A DNA stretch of 8,868 nt from CAYVSF01 sp046482855 (GTDB taxonomy: Bacteria > Bacteroidota > Bacteroidia > Bacteroidales > UBA12077): the NCBI GenBank assembly GCA_046482855.1, contig JAWOEH010000189.1:1-8868 (forward strand), given 5' to 3'. The translations under genes and the position numbers were made by a program. Positions 1 through 6,117 of the stretch are shown here, one piece after another. Positions within the stretch are counted from its first letter, which is position 1; the number at the start of each line of letters is the position of its first letter. Below the pieces are notes generated by a model. That model was not told the origin of the DNA, did not search any database, and saw nothing but the letters and a program-made list of their open reading frames with translations.

Positions 1-116
1 AAAAAACTTAAGAAAAATATTAATAAAACACTTAAAAAAATCATAAAATTCACCAAATGAAATGAATTTACGATTGCACTATCTTTATGATTTATTGCAA
101 TTTCAATTGTAACTCT

Positions 117-148
117 AACTGTCTTTTAAAAAAACTGTCTTTTAAAAA
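117..148. repeat. 16-bp perfect tandem duplication
   Basis: Two identical, abutting 16-base units occupy 117-132 and 133-148; each reads AACTGTCTTTTAAAAA. They lie in the AT-rich left flank with no gene around them. This looks like a simple slippage or replication duplication; no function can be assigned. Confidence 0.85.
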
Positions 149-188
149 ATAAGATATAAAAGAATATAAAATAGTATTACAGATCAAC

Positions 189-220
189 AAATCTAGACTC
201 AACTCAAGTCTAGATTTTTT
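189..220 (+). terminator. Rho-independent terminator-like hairpin
   Basis: A perfect 11-bp stem (189-199 with 207-217) encloses a 7-base loop and runs into a T-run ending at 220, so it would stop plus-strand transcription arriving from the left. No plus-strand gene lies between position 1 and the hairpin, so the transcript it ends must start outside the window or be non-coding. The stem is mostly A/T with a CTAGACT core. Confidence 0.6.
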
Positions 221-284
221 AAACCAAAAAAATGTTCGAGATTGCAGTATCAGACTCAATGAAATTTACTTAATTACAATAACA

Positions 285-319
285 GAAAAAAACTAAAGCT
301 CCGACCCAATTCGGAGCTT
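285..319 (-). terminator. Terminator hairpin, minus strand (end of sixA-ppx transcript)
   Basis: A 9-bp stem (296-304 with 311-319) closes a 6-base loop. On the minus strand it is followed by TAG and seven T residues (292-286 region), the usual form of an intrinsic terminator. On the plus strand the following sequence is only weakly T-rich. It lies about 190 bases past the stop of the truncated ppx, so it probably ends that transcript (inference); weak bidirectional use is possible. Confidence 0.55.
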
Positions 320-370
320 CGTATTTATAATAAAATATTTCAATCCATAAGTATGACTGCAATCTGCGAA

Positions 371-445
371 CGAGGGCATTTTTGCTTACTGGCGTCTATC
401 CCGCTAAAATGCGGGATTGCTTAATTGTGACAAAAGTAAGCCTCA
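371..445. repeat. Palindromic intergenic element
   Basis: An inner hairpin has a perfect 7-bp stem (398-404 with 411-417) and 6-base loop. It is bracketed by a second inverted pair: GCTTACT at 384-390 and AGTAAGC at 435-441. GAGGGC (372-377) and GCCTC (440-444) could extend the outer arms with a bulge. It is more GC-rich than the surrounding AT-rich DNA and sits about 80 bases beyond the point where ppx is broken. The form suggests a dispersed REP- or MITE-like element, but multiple copies cannot be shown from one window. Confidence 0.45.
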
Positions 446-506
446 GCGAAGCGTTTTTAATATAAAAAATATATTGTCTCCAACAAAAACACATTGAAAA
501 ACACTT

Positions 507-953
507 TCATATAAATATTAAACCACCAATATCGACATACAGATAGGTTTTTGCATCGCTGATGATTTCGGCGATTTTATTTTCGTAAATAATTTCGGCC
601 TCGGTGGCGCCGTCAATTATCTCAATGGTAATGCCGGCTTTCTCTCTTACCATTTCCACCACTTTTAGCCCGTTTTCGGCCTCTCGCATAGCAGAAGTAG
701 CGCAGGCCCGGTAGCGTTCCACCTGATGGATGTTCATCAGATGACGAAAGGCTTTCATGGCATCAATCAGCTGATTGGTTTTGGTAGGACGAATAATACC
801 GCCATTGAACACATCTTCACCCAAACGGATGGGCACGCGAATGAGGGAGTTTTTCCTGAAGGAAGCGTTGTTTTCGTCTTCGATAACATTGGTAAACAGC
901 AGCCGCACGGCGTTGGTTCCAATATCGATAGCGGCAAATTTTAGTAGTTCCAA
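507..953 (-). pseudogene. ppx: Truncated Ppx/GppA exopolyphosphatase, N-terminal half
   Basis: The 148-residue product matches the first domain of Ppx/GppA phosphatases, ASKHA-fold enzymes that remove terminal phosphate from polyphosphate or convert pppGpp to ppGpp. Visible are the first phosphate loop AAIDIGTNAVRLLF (7-20), the RLGEDVF segment (43-49), ATSAMREAENG (85-95) and GATEAE (115-120). The reading frame is family-like up to DIGG (141-144), where DIGGGS/T plus about 150 more residues are expected, but instead ends with Leu-Ile-Phe-Ile and stop. Family members are usually about 300 residues or more. The second ATP/phosphate-binding half is missing and no remnant of it is seen further left, so this is not a simple frameshift. 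The start is TTG (953-951), as no ATG lies upstream in frame. The gene begins 15 nt after the sixA stop, indicating one transcript. Probably inactive. Confidence 0.85.
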
Positions 954-968
954 GACAGTGGGTTTTTA

Positions 969-1463
969 TTATTTATATTTTTTGGGATATTCAATTCGTG
1001 CTTCGGTGAGTTTTGACGCATTCACCTCTCGCCAGCTTTTACAATCGAAACTAAGCTTTACAATGCCTGTTGTGGGCAAATTGTCAATAGGGGTTGAGAG
1101 GAATTGATTGGCCAACTCGGTGCTCGTGGGGTTGTGGCTTACCAGCATAACGGCATCAATGCCATCGGGCAGAATGGTGATTTTTTTTTGCATATATTCC
1201 AGTGGCGCCATATATAGTTGCTCATCAATTAGCAGCTTTTGCATGGGGTAGTTCAGTGTACGAGCAAAAATAGTGGCTGTATGCAGCGCCCGGTTTGCCT
1301 CGCTGGCGATGATGAGTTCCGGAGGATTTCCAAACCCTGCAAGTTTGGCGCCCATCAGGTAGCCGTCGGCTATACCTCTGTCCTTTAATGGCCGATCAAT
1401 ATCTTTTAAGTTTTCACTATTCCAGGAGGATTTTCCATGTCGGGCAATAAATAAATGCTTCAT
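969..1463 (-). CDS. sixA: SixA-type histidine phosphatase
   Basis: The 164-residue cytoplasmic protein belongs to the histidine phosphatase (phosphoglycerate-mutase-like) superfamily, SixA branch, whose founding member dephosphorylates phosphohistidine in the ArcB HPt domain. Catalytic RHG lies at 8-10 (nucleophile His9), DRPL at 23-26, the SEANRALHTA block at 54-63 (phosphate-binding Arg58) and the second histidine in VSHNP at 109-112 (His110). The length is normal for SixA. It has no signal peptide, and starts at ATG 1463-1461. It is followed after 15 nt by ppx on the same strand and preceded after 81 nt by phoH. Linkage of sixA-like genes with ppx and ppk is familiar in Bacteroidota, which hints at phosphate or polyphosphate signalling, but the substrate cannot be read from sequence. 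Confidence 0.88.
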   Translation of the reverse strand: MKHLFIARHGKSSWNSENLKDIDRPLKDRGIADGYLMGAKLAGFGNPPELIIASEANRALHTATIFARTLNYPMQKLLIDEQLYMAPLEYMQKKITILPDGIDAVMLVSHNPTSTELANQFLSTPIDNLPTTGIVKLSFDCKSWREVNASKLTEARIEYPKKYK

Positions 1464-1544
1464 CGGGTATATTTTATGTATTGTTGTGTTGTAAAGATAA
1501 CAGTTCTTTTCAGGCTTTTGTTGAATGGCTGGTATCGATGTTTT

Positions 1545-2870
1545 CTATAGCAAATCGCTGGCCAGTTCGGAGAGGTGACTTCTTTCTCCTTTTACCAAAT
1601 TCACGTGCGCAAAAAGAGTTTGTCCTTTCATTTTATCGGCCATATAGCTTAGTCCGTTTGATTTCATATCCAGATAAGGGGAGTCAATTTGATGAATGTC
1701 GCCTGTAAAGATAATCTTGGTGCCTTCCCCTGCCCGTGTGATAATGGTTTTAATCTCGTGGGGAGTAAGGTTTTGTGCTTCATCCACAATAAAAAACACG
1801 TTGGAGAGGCTTCGTCCGCGTATGTAGGCCAGCGGACTGATCACGAGTTTCTCGTTGCGCTGCATCTCCTCAATTCCTTTAAATTCGCGCGAACTTTGCT
1901 TAAACTGATGTTTGATAACGGCAAGATTATCAAATAGGGGTTGCATATAGGGTCCTATTTTTTCTTCCACATCGCCAGGCAGATAGCCCAGATCTTTATT
2001 GGCCAGAGCCACAATGGGGCGGGCCAGTAATATTTGATTGTAATCGTGCTCCTGATGTAGCGCAGCAGCAAGTGCCAGCAGCGTTTTTCCCGTGCCGGCT
2101 TTTCCGGTAAGGGCAATCAATTCAATACCGGGACGGGTAAGGGCATCCAGGGCAAATGTTTGTTCGGCATTTCGTGGCTCAATGCCATAGGTTTTGGATT
2201 TCTCTACACGCTCCAGGGTTTCGGTGTCGGGGTTGTAATGAGCCAATGCGCTGGACTTATTGCCTTTTAGTATGAAATATTGATGTGGGGCGGCTTGCAG
2301 ATCAAAATCCAGGATATCGACGCCTTCCGGTGACGCTTTGTAGAGTTTGTCGATTTTTTCGTCGGCAATGTCCGCAATTTCCTCAATGCTTTTGTGCAGC
2401 TTTTCAATATCTGCAATTTTATCTGTTTTGTAATCCTGCGCCATAATGCCCAGCGACTTGGCCTTCATGCGCAAGTTGATGTCTTTGCTGATTAAAATTA
2501 CTTGTCGGGCCGTATGCTTGTGATGCAAGAACTCAGCTATGGCTAAGATTCTGTGATCGGCTGTGTATTCGGGAAACGATTGCTGGATCTTCTCGGAAAA
2601 GGGTTTCCCTGTTTCAATTGTAAGCTTACCTTGTTTAACCCCCAGGGAGATACCCCCGTTAAATAGTTTGTCGCCTGAGAGTTTGTCCAACTCGCGGGTA
2701 AATTCCCGGGCATGAAAGTTTATCAGATCATTTCCTTTTTTAAATTTATCAAGTTCCTCAAGCACTGTAATGGGAATTACCACATCATTTTCCTGCATAT
2801 TATAAATACAGCGAAAATCGTGCAGAATCACATTGGTATCGATAACAAAGATCTTTTTCTTCCTACTCAT
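1545..2870 (-). CDS. PIN domain-PhoH ATPase (PhoH2/YlaK type)
   Basis: The 441-residue protein joins an N-terminal PIN ribonuclease domain (about 6-145) to a C-terminal PhoH P-loop ATPase (about 230-440). PIN acidic residues are present: DTNV (Asp11), LEEL (Glu38/39), TADHR (Asp105) and SKD (Asp130). The ATPase shows Walker A GKAGTGKT (256-263), Walker B FIVDEAQN (360-367) and a TGD motif (389-391). Characterised PIN-PhoH proteins couple ATP-driven RNA unwinding to sequence-preferring cleavage; that activity is assumed by family. Domain order and length are standard and both active sites look intact. The start is ATG 2870-2868, with MSRKKK leading straight into the first PIN strand. It is divergent from the nitroreductase gene across 145 bp. 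The only -7-like element upstream on its strand is imperfect (TATATTTATG, 2910-2901). No terminator is seen before sixA, so co-transcription is plausible. Confidence 0.93.
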   Translation of the reverse strand: MSRKKKIFVIDTNVILHDFRCIYNMQENDVVIPITVLEELDKFKKGNDLINFHAREFTRELDKLSGDKLFNGGISLGVKQGKLTIETGKPFSEKIQQSFPEYTADHRILAIAEFLHHKHTARQVILISKDINLRMKAKSLGIMAQDYKTDKIADIEKLHKSIEEIADIADEKIDKLYKASPEGVDILDFDLQAAPHQYFILKGNKSSALAHYNPDTETLERVEKSKTYGIEPRNAEQTFALDALTRPGIELIALTGKAGTGKTLLALAAALHQEHDYNQILLARPIVALANKDLGYLPGDVEEKIGPYMQPLFDNLAVIKHQFKQSSREFKGIEEMQRNEKLVISPLAYIRGRSLSNVFFIVDEAQNLTPHEIKTIITRAGEGTKIIFTGDIHQIDSPYLDMKSNGLSYMADKMKGQTLFAHVNLVKGERSHLSELASDLL

Positions 2871-2950
2871 ATGCTAAAGTTTTGGTATAGGGTTCACTCC
2901 CATAAATATAAGGAAAAATATATCGGGACGATCGACTATTTCATGTGAAT

Positions 2951-2985
2951 TTTGTGTTATCAGAACCATTCCATTTGTATTTTTG
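2951..2985 (+). promoter_or_regulatory. Bacteroidota-type promoter of the nitroreductase gene
   Basis: TTTG at 2951-2954 and TATTTTTG (TAnnTTTG) at 2978-2985, 23 nt apart, fit the -33/-7 pattern of the Bacteroidota housekeeping sigma factor. The spacing is at the long end of the accepted range. The -7 element lies 30 nt before the ATG at 3016, giving a leader of about 25 nt. Confidence 0.55.
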
Positions 2986-3000
2986 TATGTTCAAATGGAA
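2969..3000. promoter_or_regulatory. 9-bp inverted repeat bracketing the -7 element (candidate operator)
   Basis: TTCCATTTG at 2969-2977 and CAAATGGAA at 2992-3000 are perfect reverse complements. They are separated by 14 bases that contain the whole predicted -7 element and probable start site. This arrangement suits a dimeric repressor covering the promoter. Alternatively, the right arm could act in the leader RNA. No regulator gene is adjacent, so the binding factor is unknown. Confidence 0.45.
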
Positions 3001-3015
3001 GTTAACATATGAAGT

Positions 3016-3525
3016 ATGGAATTGTATAACGGTCTTTTAAGTCGCCGAAGTATTCGCCATTTTACAGGGGAGCCGGTAACTGCCGAACAGGTAGAACAAG
3101 TAGTGCGAGCAGCTATGTATGCCCCTTCAGCACGTAATACCCAACCCTGGCATTTTGTTGTAGTGGACGATAAAGAGACGCTCATTCAATTTAGCGCGTT
3201 TCATCCCTATGCTAAGATGTTGCCGAAGGCCGATAAAGCCATTTTGGTGTGTGGCGATACGGCATTGGAGAATGCCCCCGGCTATTGGATGGTTGATTGT
3301 GCCAATGCTACACAAAATGTGCTATTGGCAGCACATGCTCTGGAACTTGGCGCTGTGTGGCTGGGAATATATCCACGTAAGGAACGGATGGAGGCTACTA
3401 CCCAGTTGTTTGATTTGCCGGAAACCATCCGTCCGCTGGCACTTGTGGCGCTGGGTGTGCCGGCCCATAAGCCCGAAAGACCCGAGCGGTATCGCCCCGA
3501 GCGTATTCATTACAACAAGTGGTAA
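3016..3525 (+). CDS. Nitroreductase family FMN-dependent oxidoreductase
   Basis: The 169-residue cytoplasmic flavoprotein belongs to the NfnB/FRP superfamily, which uses NAD(P)H and FMN to reduce nitro-aromatics, quinones and other acceptors. SRRSIRHF (9-16) supplies the FMN-phosphate arginines. APSARNTQPWHF (36-47) is the typical flavin-contact block. The helix DCANATQNVLLAAHALELGAVWLGIY (94-119) is the core segment with the conserved GxxWxG-like turn. VALGVPAHKPERP (144-156) and a basic tail form the usual C-terminus. The length fits the short single-domain subgroup found in Bacteroidota and anaerobes; its physiological substrate is unknown. A consensus promoter and inverted repeat lie upstream. 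folC follows after 60 nt with no terminator between, so the two may share a transcript. Confidence 0.9.
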   Translation: MELYNGLLSRRSIRHFTGEPVTAEQVEQVVRAAMYAPSARNTQPWHFVVVDDKETLIQFSAFHPYAKMLPKADKAILVCGDTALENAPGYWMVDCANATQNVLLAAHALELGAVWLGIYPRKERMEATTQLFDLPETIRPLALVALGVPAHKPERPERYRPERIHYNKW

Positions 3526-3585
3526 CCTTCAATTATTTATGTATCGGAAAGATCTTACCGAACAGTAACAGCAAACAGTATTTCT

Positions 3586-4878
3586 ATGAAATCAACCTAT
3601 AAGCAAACACTCCACTGGCTTTTTAATCAGTTGCCTATGTATCAGCGAGTGGGGAAGTCGGCTTACAAGGCCGACCTGGTAACAACGGAGCAGTTGGACG
3701 CCTATTTCGGTCACCCTCATAAACATTTTCGTACAATTCATGTGGCAGGCACCAATGGGAAAGGTTCCGTGGCACACATGCTGGCATCGGTGTTGCAGGC
3801 CGCCGGCTATAAGGTAGGACTTTATACCTCGCCACACCTGCGCGATTTTAGAGAACGTATAAAGATTGACGGGAAGCCCGTAACTGAGCAACAGGTAGTA
3901 GATTTTACCGATAGCCATAAAGCGGTTTTTGAAGATCTGCAGCCTTCGTTTTTTGAGATGACCGTGGCTATGGCTTTTCAGCTGTTTAAAGAAGCTCATG
4001 TGGAGGTGGCGGTTGTGGAAGTGGGCATGGGAGGACGATTAGATTCGACCAACATCATTAGACCCGATCTTTCCATTATTACCAATATCAGCCTTGATCA
4101 TACGCAATTTCTGGGAACTGAGAAGAGGGCTATTGCCGGCGAAAAGGCCGGGATAATGAAACCCGGTGTGCCTGTTGTAATTGGAACCGACGATGCCGAA
4201 CTTAGAGAGGTGTTTGTGCAAAAAGCCCTTGAAACAGGTGCTCCTTTGTATTTTGCACACGAGTGCCTGCAGCTTCTTCCCCAAAAGGGGGAATCGGGAT
4301 GGCAACAATTCATCGTGGCCCAAGAGGAAAGGCATCAGATGATTCCGGATCGGGTATCACTGGATCTTTTAGGAAGCTACCAACGTGAAAATCTACGAAC
4401 AGTTCTTACTGCGCTGACACTACTTGATGCGTATCAGATAACGGAACAGCATGTTACCAAAGGATTGATGACGGTAGTTCAGTCTACAGGTTTGCTGGGG
4501 CGCTATCAATGGTTGAGCCATGAGCCCCCCGTTTTATGCGATACCGGTCATAATGAAGCAGGTCTGAAAGAGGTACTGACACAACTAAAAAAAGAGAATT
4601 TTGATGCCTTGCACATTGTTTTAGGGGTGGTAAATGACAAGTCGGTAGAGAATATTCTGCCGATGTTTCCTAAAGATGCCCACTATTATTTTACGCAGGC
4701 AAGCATTCCGCGTGCCCTTCCTGCCAAAGAGCTGGCAGGAAAAGCTGGAAAGCATGGTTTGGAAGGCGGTAGTTATGCATCGGTAGCCAAAGCGTTGGAG
4801 GCAGCTAAAAGCAAGGCTAAAGGTTCCGATTTAATCTTTATTGGGGGCAGCACTTTTGTTGTGGCCGAAGTTGTGTAG
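3586..4878 (+). CDS. folC: Bifunctional folylpolyglutamate synthase / dihydrofolate synthase
   Basis: The 430-residue Mur-ligase family enzyme adds glutamate to dihydropteroate (making dihydrofolate) and lengthens the polyglutamate tail of folates, using ATP in the cytoplasm. The P-loop is GTNGKGS (55-61) and the TSPHL folate-site loop is at 81-85. VEVGMGGRLDSTN spans 144-156, ISLDHTQFLG 168-177, and AGEKAGIMKPG (184-194) contains Lys187, the position that is carbamylated in the family. The C-terminal Mur ligase domain shows GRYQ (305-308) and DTGHN (319-323). Length and motif order are complete. The start is ATG 3586; the product opens directly with the usual N-terminal helix before the P-loop. 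No terminator is obvious between its stop and the tRNA promoter 100 bp on. Whether both activities are present cannot be decided from sequence alone. Confidence 0.95.
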   Translation: MKSTYKQTLHWLFNQLPMYQRVGKSAYKADLVTTEQLDAYFGHPHKHFRTIHVAGTNGKGSVAHMLASVLQAAGYKVGLYTSPHLRDFRERIKIDGKPVTEQQVVDFTDSHKAVFEDLQPSFFEMTVAMAFQLFKEAHVEVAVVEVGMGGRLDSTNIIRPDLSIITNISLDHTQFLGTEKRAIAGEKAGIMKPGVPVVIGTDDAELREVFVQKALETGAPLYFAHECLQLLPQKGESGWQQFIVAQEERHQMIPDRVSLDLLGSYQRENLRTVLTALTLLDAYQITEQHVTKGLMTVVQSTGLLGRYQWLSHEPPVLCDTGHNEAGLKEVLTQLKKENFDALHIVLGVVNDKSVENILPMFPKDAHYYFTQASIPRALPAKELAGKAGKHGLEGGSYASVAKALEAAKSKAKGSDLIFIGGSTFVVAEVV

Positions 4879-4977
4879 ATCTATGGCGAAGGTAGGTAAG
4901 TCGTATGTTAATTAGGACTTTAAAGGGAGGTGTGATGATTTGTGTAAGATCAAGTTAAGAAAAAAGTAGAGGAGTTC

Positions 4978-5008
4978 TTTGCAAATTATAAAAGAGCAAC
5001 TATATTTG
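4978..5008 (+). promoter_or_regulatory. Consensus Bacteroidota promoter of tRNA-Val
   Basis: TTTG at 4978-4981 and TATATTTG at 5001-5008 are separated by 19 nt and match the -33/-7 consensus exactly. Transcription would start near 5013-5015, giving a 5' leader of roughly 25-30 nt before the tRNA. Confidence 0.8.
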
Positions 5009-5040
5009 CATCGCCTTTAAGAAAAGAGGCACCGCAACAA

Positions 5041-5115
5041 GGGCGGTTAGCTCAGTTGGTTCAGAGCGCTTGGTTTACACCCAAGAAGTCGGGGGTTCGA
5101 CTCCCTCACCGCCCA
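5041..5115 (+). tRNA. tRNA-Val (anticodon TAC)
   Basis: A complete 75-nt cloverleaf. The acceptor is GGGCGGT with ACCGCCC and the D stem GCTC with GAGC. The anticodon stem is CTTGG with CCAAG around loop TTTACAC (anticodon TAC, reads GTA and probably other GTN codons). The variable loop has 5 nt and the T arm is GGGGG-TTCGACT-CCCTC with one G-T pair. The discriminator is A; CCA is not encoded, as usual in Bacteroidota. It has its own consensus promoter and a terminator starting 2 nt after the discriminator, so it forms a single-gene unit. An open frame running through it (5070-5390) is an artefact. Confidence 0.96.
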
Positions 5116-5116
5116 C

Positions 5117-5150
5117 AAAGGTCAGTTCGCAGAGAGCTGGCCTTTTTTTT
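5117..5150 (+). terminator. Intrinsic terminator of tRNA-Val
   Basis: The 11-bp stem AAAGGTCAGTT (5117-5127) with AGCTGGCCTTT (5135-5145), including G-T pairs, has a 7-base loop and is followed by a T-run to 5150. It begins almost directly after the tRNA 3' end. Confidence 0.85.
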
Positions 5151-5286
5151 ATTTCAGAAATTAGGAGGTTTATAGTGGTGCCTTTGAGAGGTTGTCTGCC
5201 GAATGGAGTGCTGCCTAAGTCACCAATTTTTGAGAACGTCAGAAACTTGTTATTCTTTAGAAATGATATACCGGATATTCTTTTCC

Positions 5287-5348
5287 CAGTTGGTTTAGAG
5301 CATCCCGATTACATCGGGAAAGTCGGGGGGTCGACTCCCACACCACCA
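5287..5348 (+). pseudogene. 5'-truncated tRNA-Val (TAC) pseudogene
   Basis: Aligning with the intact tRNA from the D loop (CAGTTGGTT) onward, this copy keeps the D-stem 3' strand GAGC. It also keeps a perfect anticodon stem (TCCCG with CGGGA), anticodon TAC, variable loop AAGTC and a T arm. The acceptor 5' strand and D-stem 5' strand are gone; the sequence before 5287 does not resemble a tRNA. The acceptor 3' strand is one base short (ACCACC) and T-loop position 54 is G instead of T. The anticodon stem differs from that of the intact gene at most positions yet is fully paired. So it derives from a distinct tRNA-Val isogene rather than a fresh copy. It cannot fold as a mature tRNA. Confidence 0.8.
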
Positions 5349-5349
5349 C

Positions 5350-5381
5350 AAAGGTCAATTCGCAAGAGCTGGCCTTTTTTT
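5350..5381 (+). terminator. Second, diverged copy of the tRNA terminator
   Basis: Closely similar to the terminator at 5117-5150. The left arm is AAAGGTCAATT and the right arm AGCTGGCCTTT, with a shortened loop, one new A-C mismatch and a run of seven Ts. It follows the tRNA remnant just as the first follows the intact gene. This shows that the tRNA and terminator were duplicated or maintained as one unit. Confidence 0.75.
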
Positions 5382-6060
5382 ATGAGCTGATTTTATGTAA
5401 CTTTCCTTATGGCCTGTGTTTATATATTGTATTCCGCGTCTCTGGATAAATTTTATTCATCGTAAATCATCAGTGTATTCGCCAAAGAAAAGAGGACTTG
5501 GCATAGTGGATCTGATTAGCACCCGGCTTTTGCCAGGTATTGTTGCCATTCAAATGAATCGAAGCTGACACAGATGATATTTACTGCAATGAAGTAGGAT
5601 GCTGCGGAATATTCACACCTTTGAAAATATGAGGCGATGATAACGGATTCAACGAGTCGGTTCACAGGATACTTAACCCCTTCAAATTCTATGCGGAAAC
5701 CCAGAATTAAGGCATATAAATGGATTACTCCATTGAATATTTAAGAATACGAGGTATTTATTATGTCTGATAGATGCTGACAAGAGTTTGTTTTTACTGC
5801 ATGAAGACAATGAATTTATCACCTTCTCTCTGGTAACTGAAAAGCGTTAAAAGAGGCGGTTAACTTGTGTGTATTCAAGCTCTGTTAACAGAAGTGGCAA
5901 GTTGTATTGTGCAGTGTGTTGTATATGTTCCATAACAATTAGCAATAAGAGACAGGCGATATGCGTTGAATGTGAGGATTGTACACGGTAGATTTATGTA
6001 TTGTAACTCCTTTTAAATTAGCCAAACAGTTTTTTTTCATCGGTGAACTATACATAGACA
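5382..6060. other. Long gene-free interval
   Basis: About 680 bp between the tRNA remnant and the lipoprotein promoter contain no protein-coding frame with family resemblance on either strand. The longest stop-free stretch noted is 74 codons on the minus strand (5740-5516), without an ATG near its beginning and within what chance allows. No tRNA, strong terminator or long repeat is seen; GTTAAC occurs twice about 25 nt apart (near 5860-5890). It may be decayed DNA or hold an unrecognised non-coding RNA. Confidence 0.5.
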
Positions 6061-6073
6061 ATATTATTGGAAG

Positions 6074-6081
6074 TAGCTTTG
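6074..6081 (+). promoter_or_regulatory. -7 promoter element of the PKD lipoprotein gene
   Basis: TAGCTTTG matches TAnnTTTG exactly and lies 36 nt before the ATG at 6118. No clear TTG/TTTG is found at the expected -33 distance, so the promoter is half-supported and could be weak or activator-dependent. Confidence 0.45.
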
Positions 6082-6117
6082 TATTGAAGACCTAAAAAAC
6101 ACAAAAGCATATTTATT

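Noticed and set aside
775..1107. 110-codon plus-strand open frame
   Set aside because: It lies antisense to the well-supported ppx and sixA genes and shows no family resemblance.
2901..2910. Minus-strand -7-like element for phoH (TATATTTATG)
   Set aside because: It matches TAnnTTTG imperfectly and has no TTG at a suitable distance, so it is not listed as a promoter.
5041..5381. tRNA duplication as attL/attR of an integrated element
   Set aside because: Only about 230 bp separate the copies, no integrase lies between, and the anticodon stems differ, so the fragment is not a recent attachment-site duplicate.
5070..5390. 106-codon plus-strand open frame
   Set aside because: It runs through the tRNA-Val, its terminator and the tRNA remnant; its product is a translated tRNA artefact (VYTQEVGGSTPSPP type).
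5518..5540. Small imperfect hairpin (ACCCGGC TTTT GCCAGGT region)
   Set aside because: The stem is short with a mismatch and has no T-run; it is not distinguishable from background.
5516..5740. 74-codon stop-free stretch on the minus strand in the long intergenic region
   Set aside because: It has no ATG near its start, no promoter and no recognisable family; a frame this long is expected by chance across six frames of this region.
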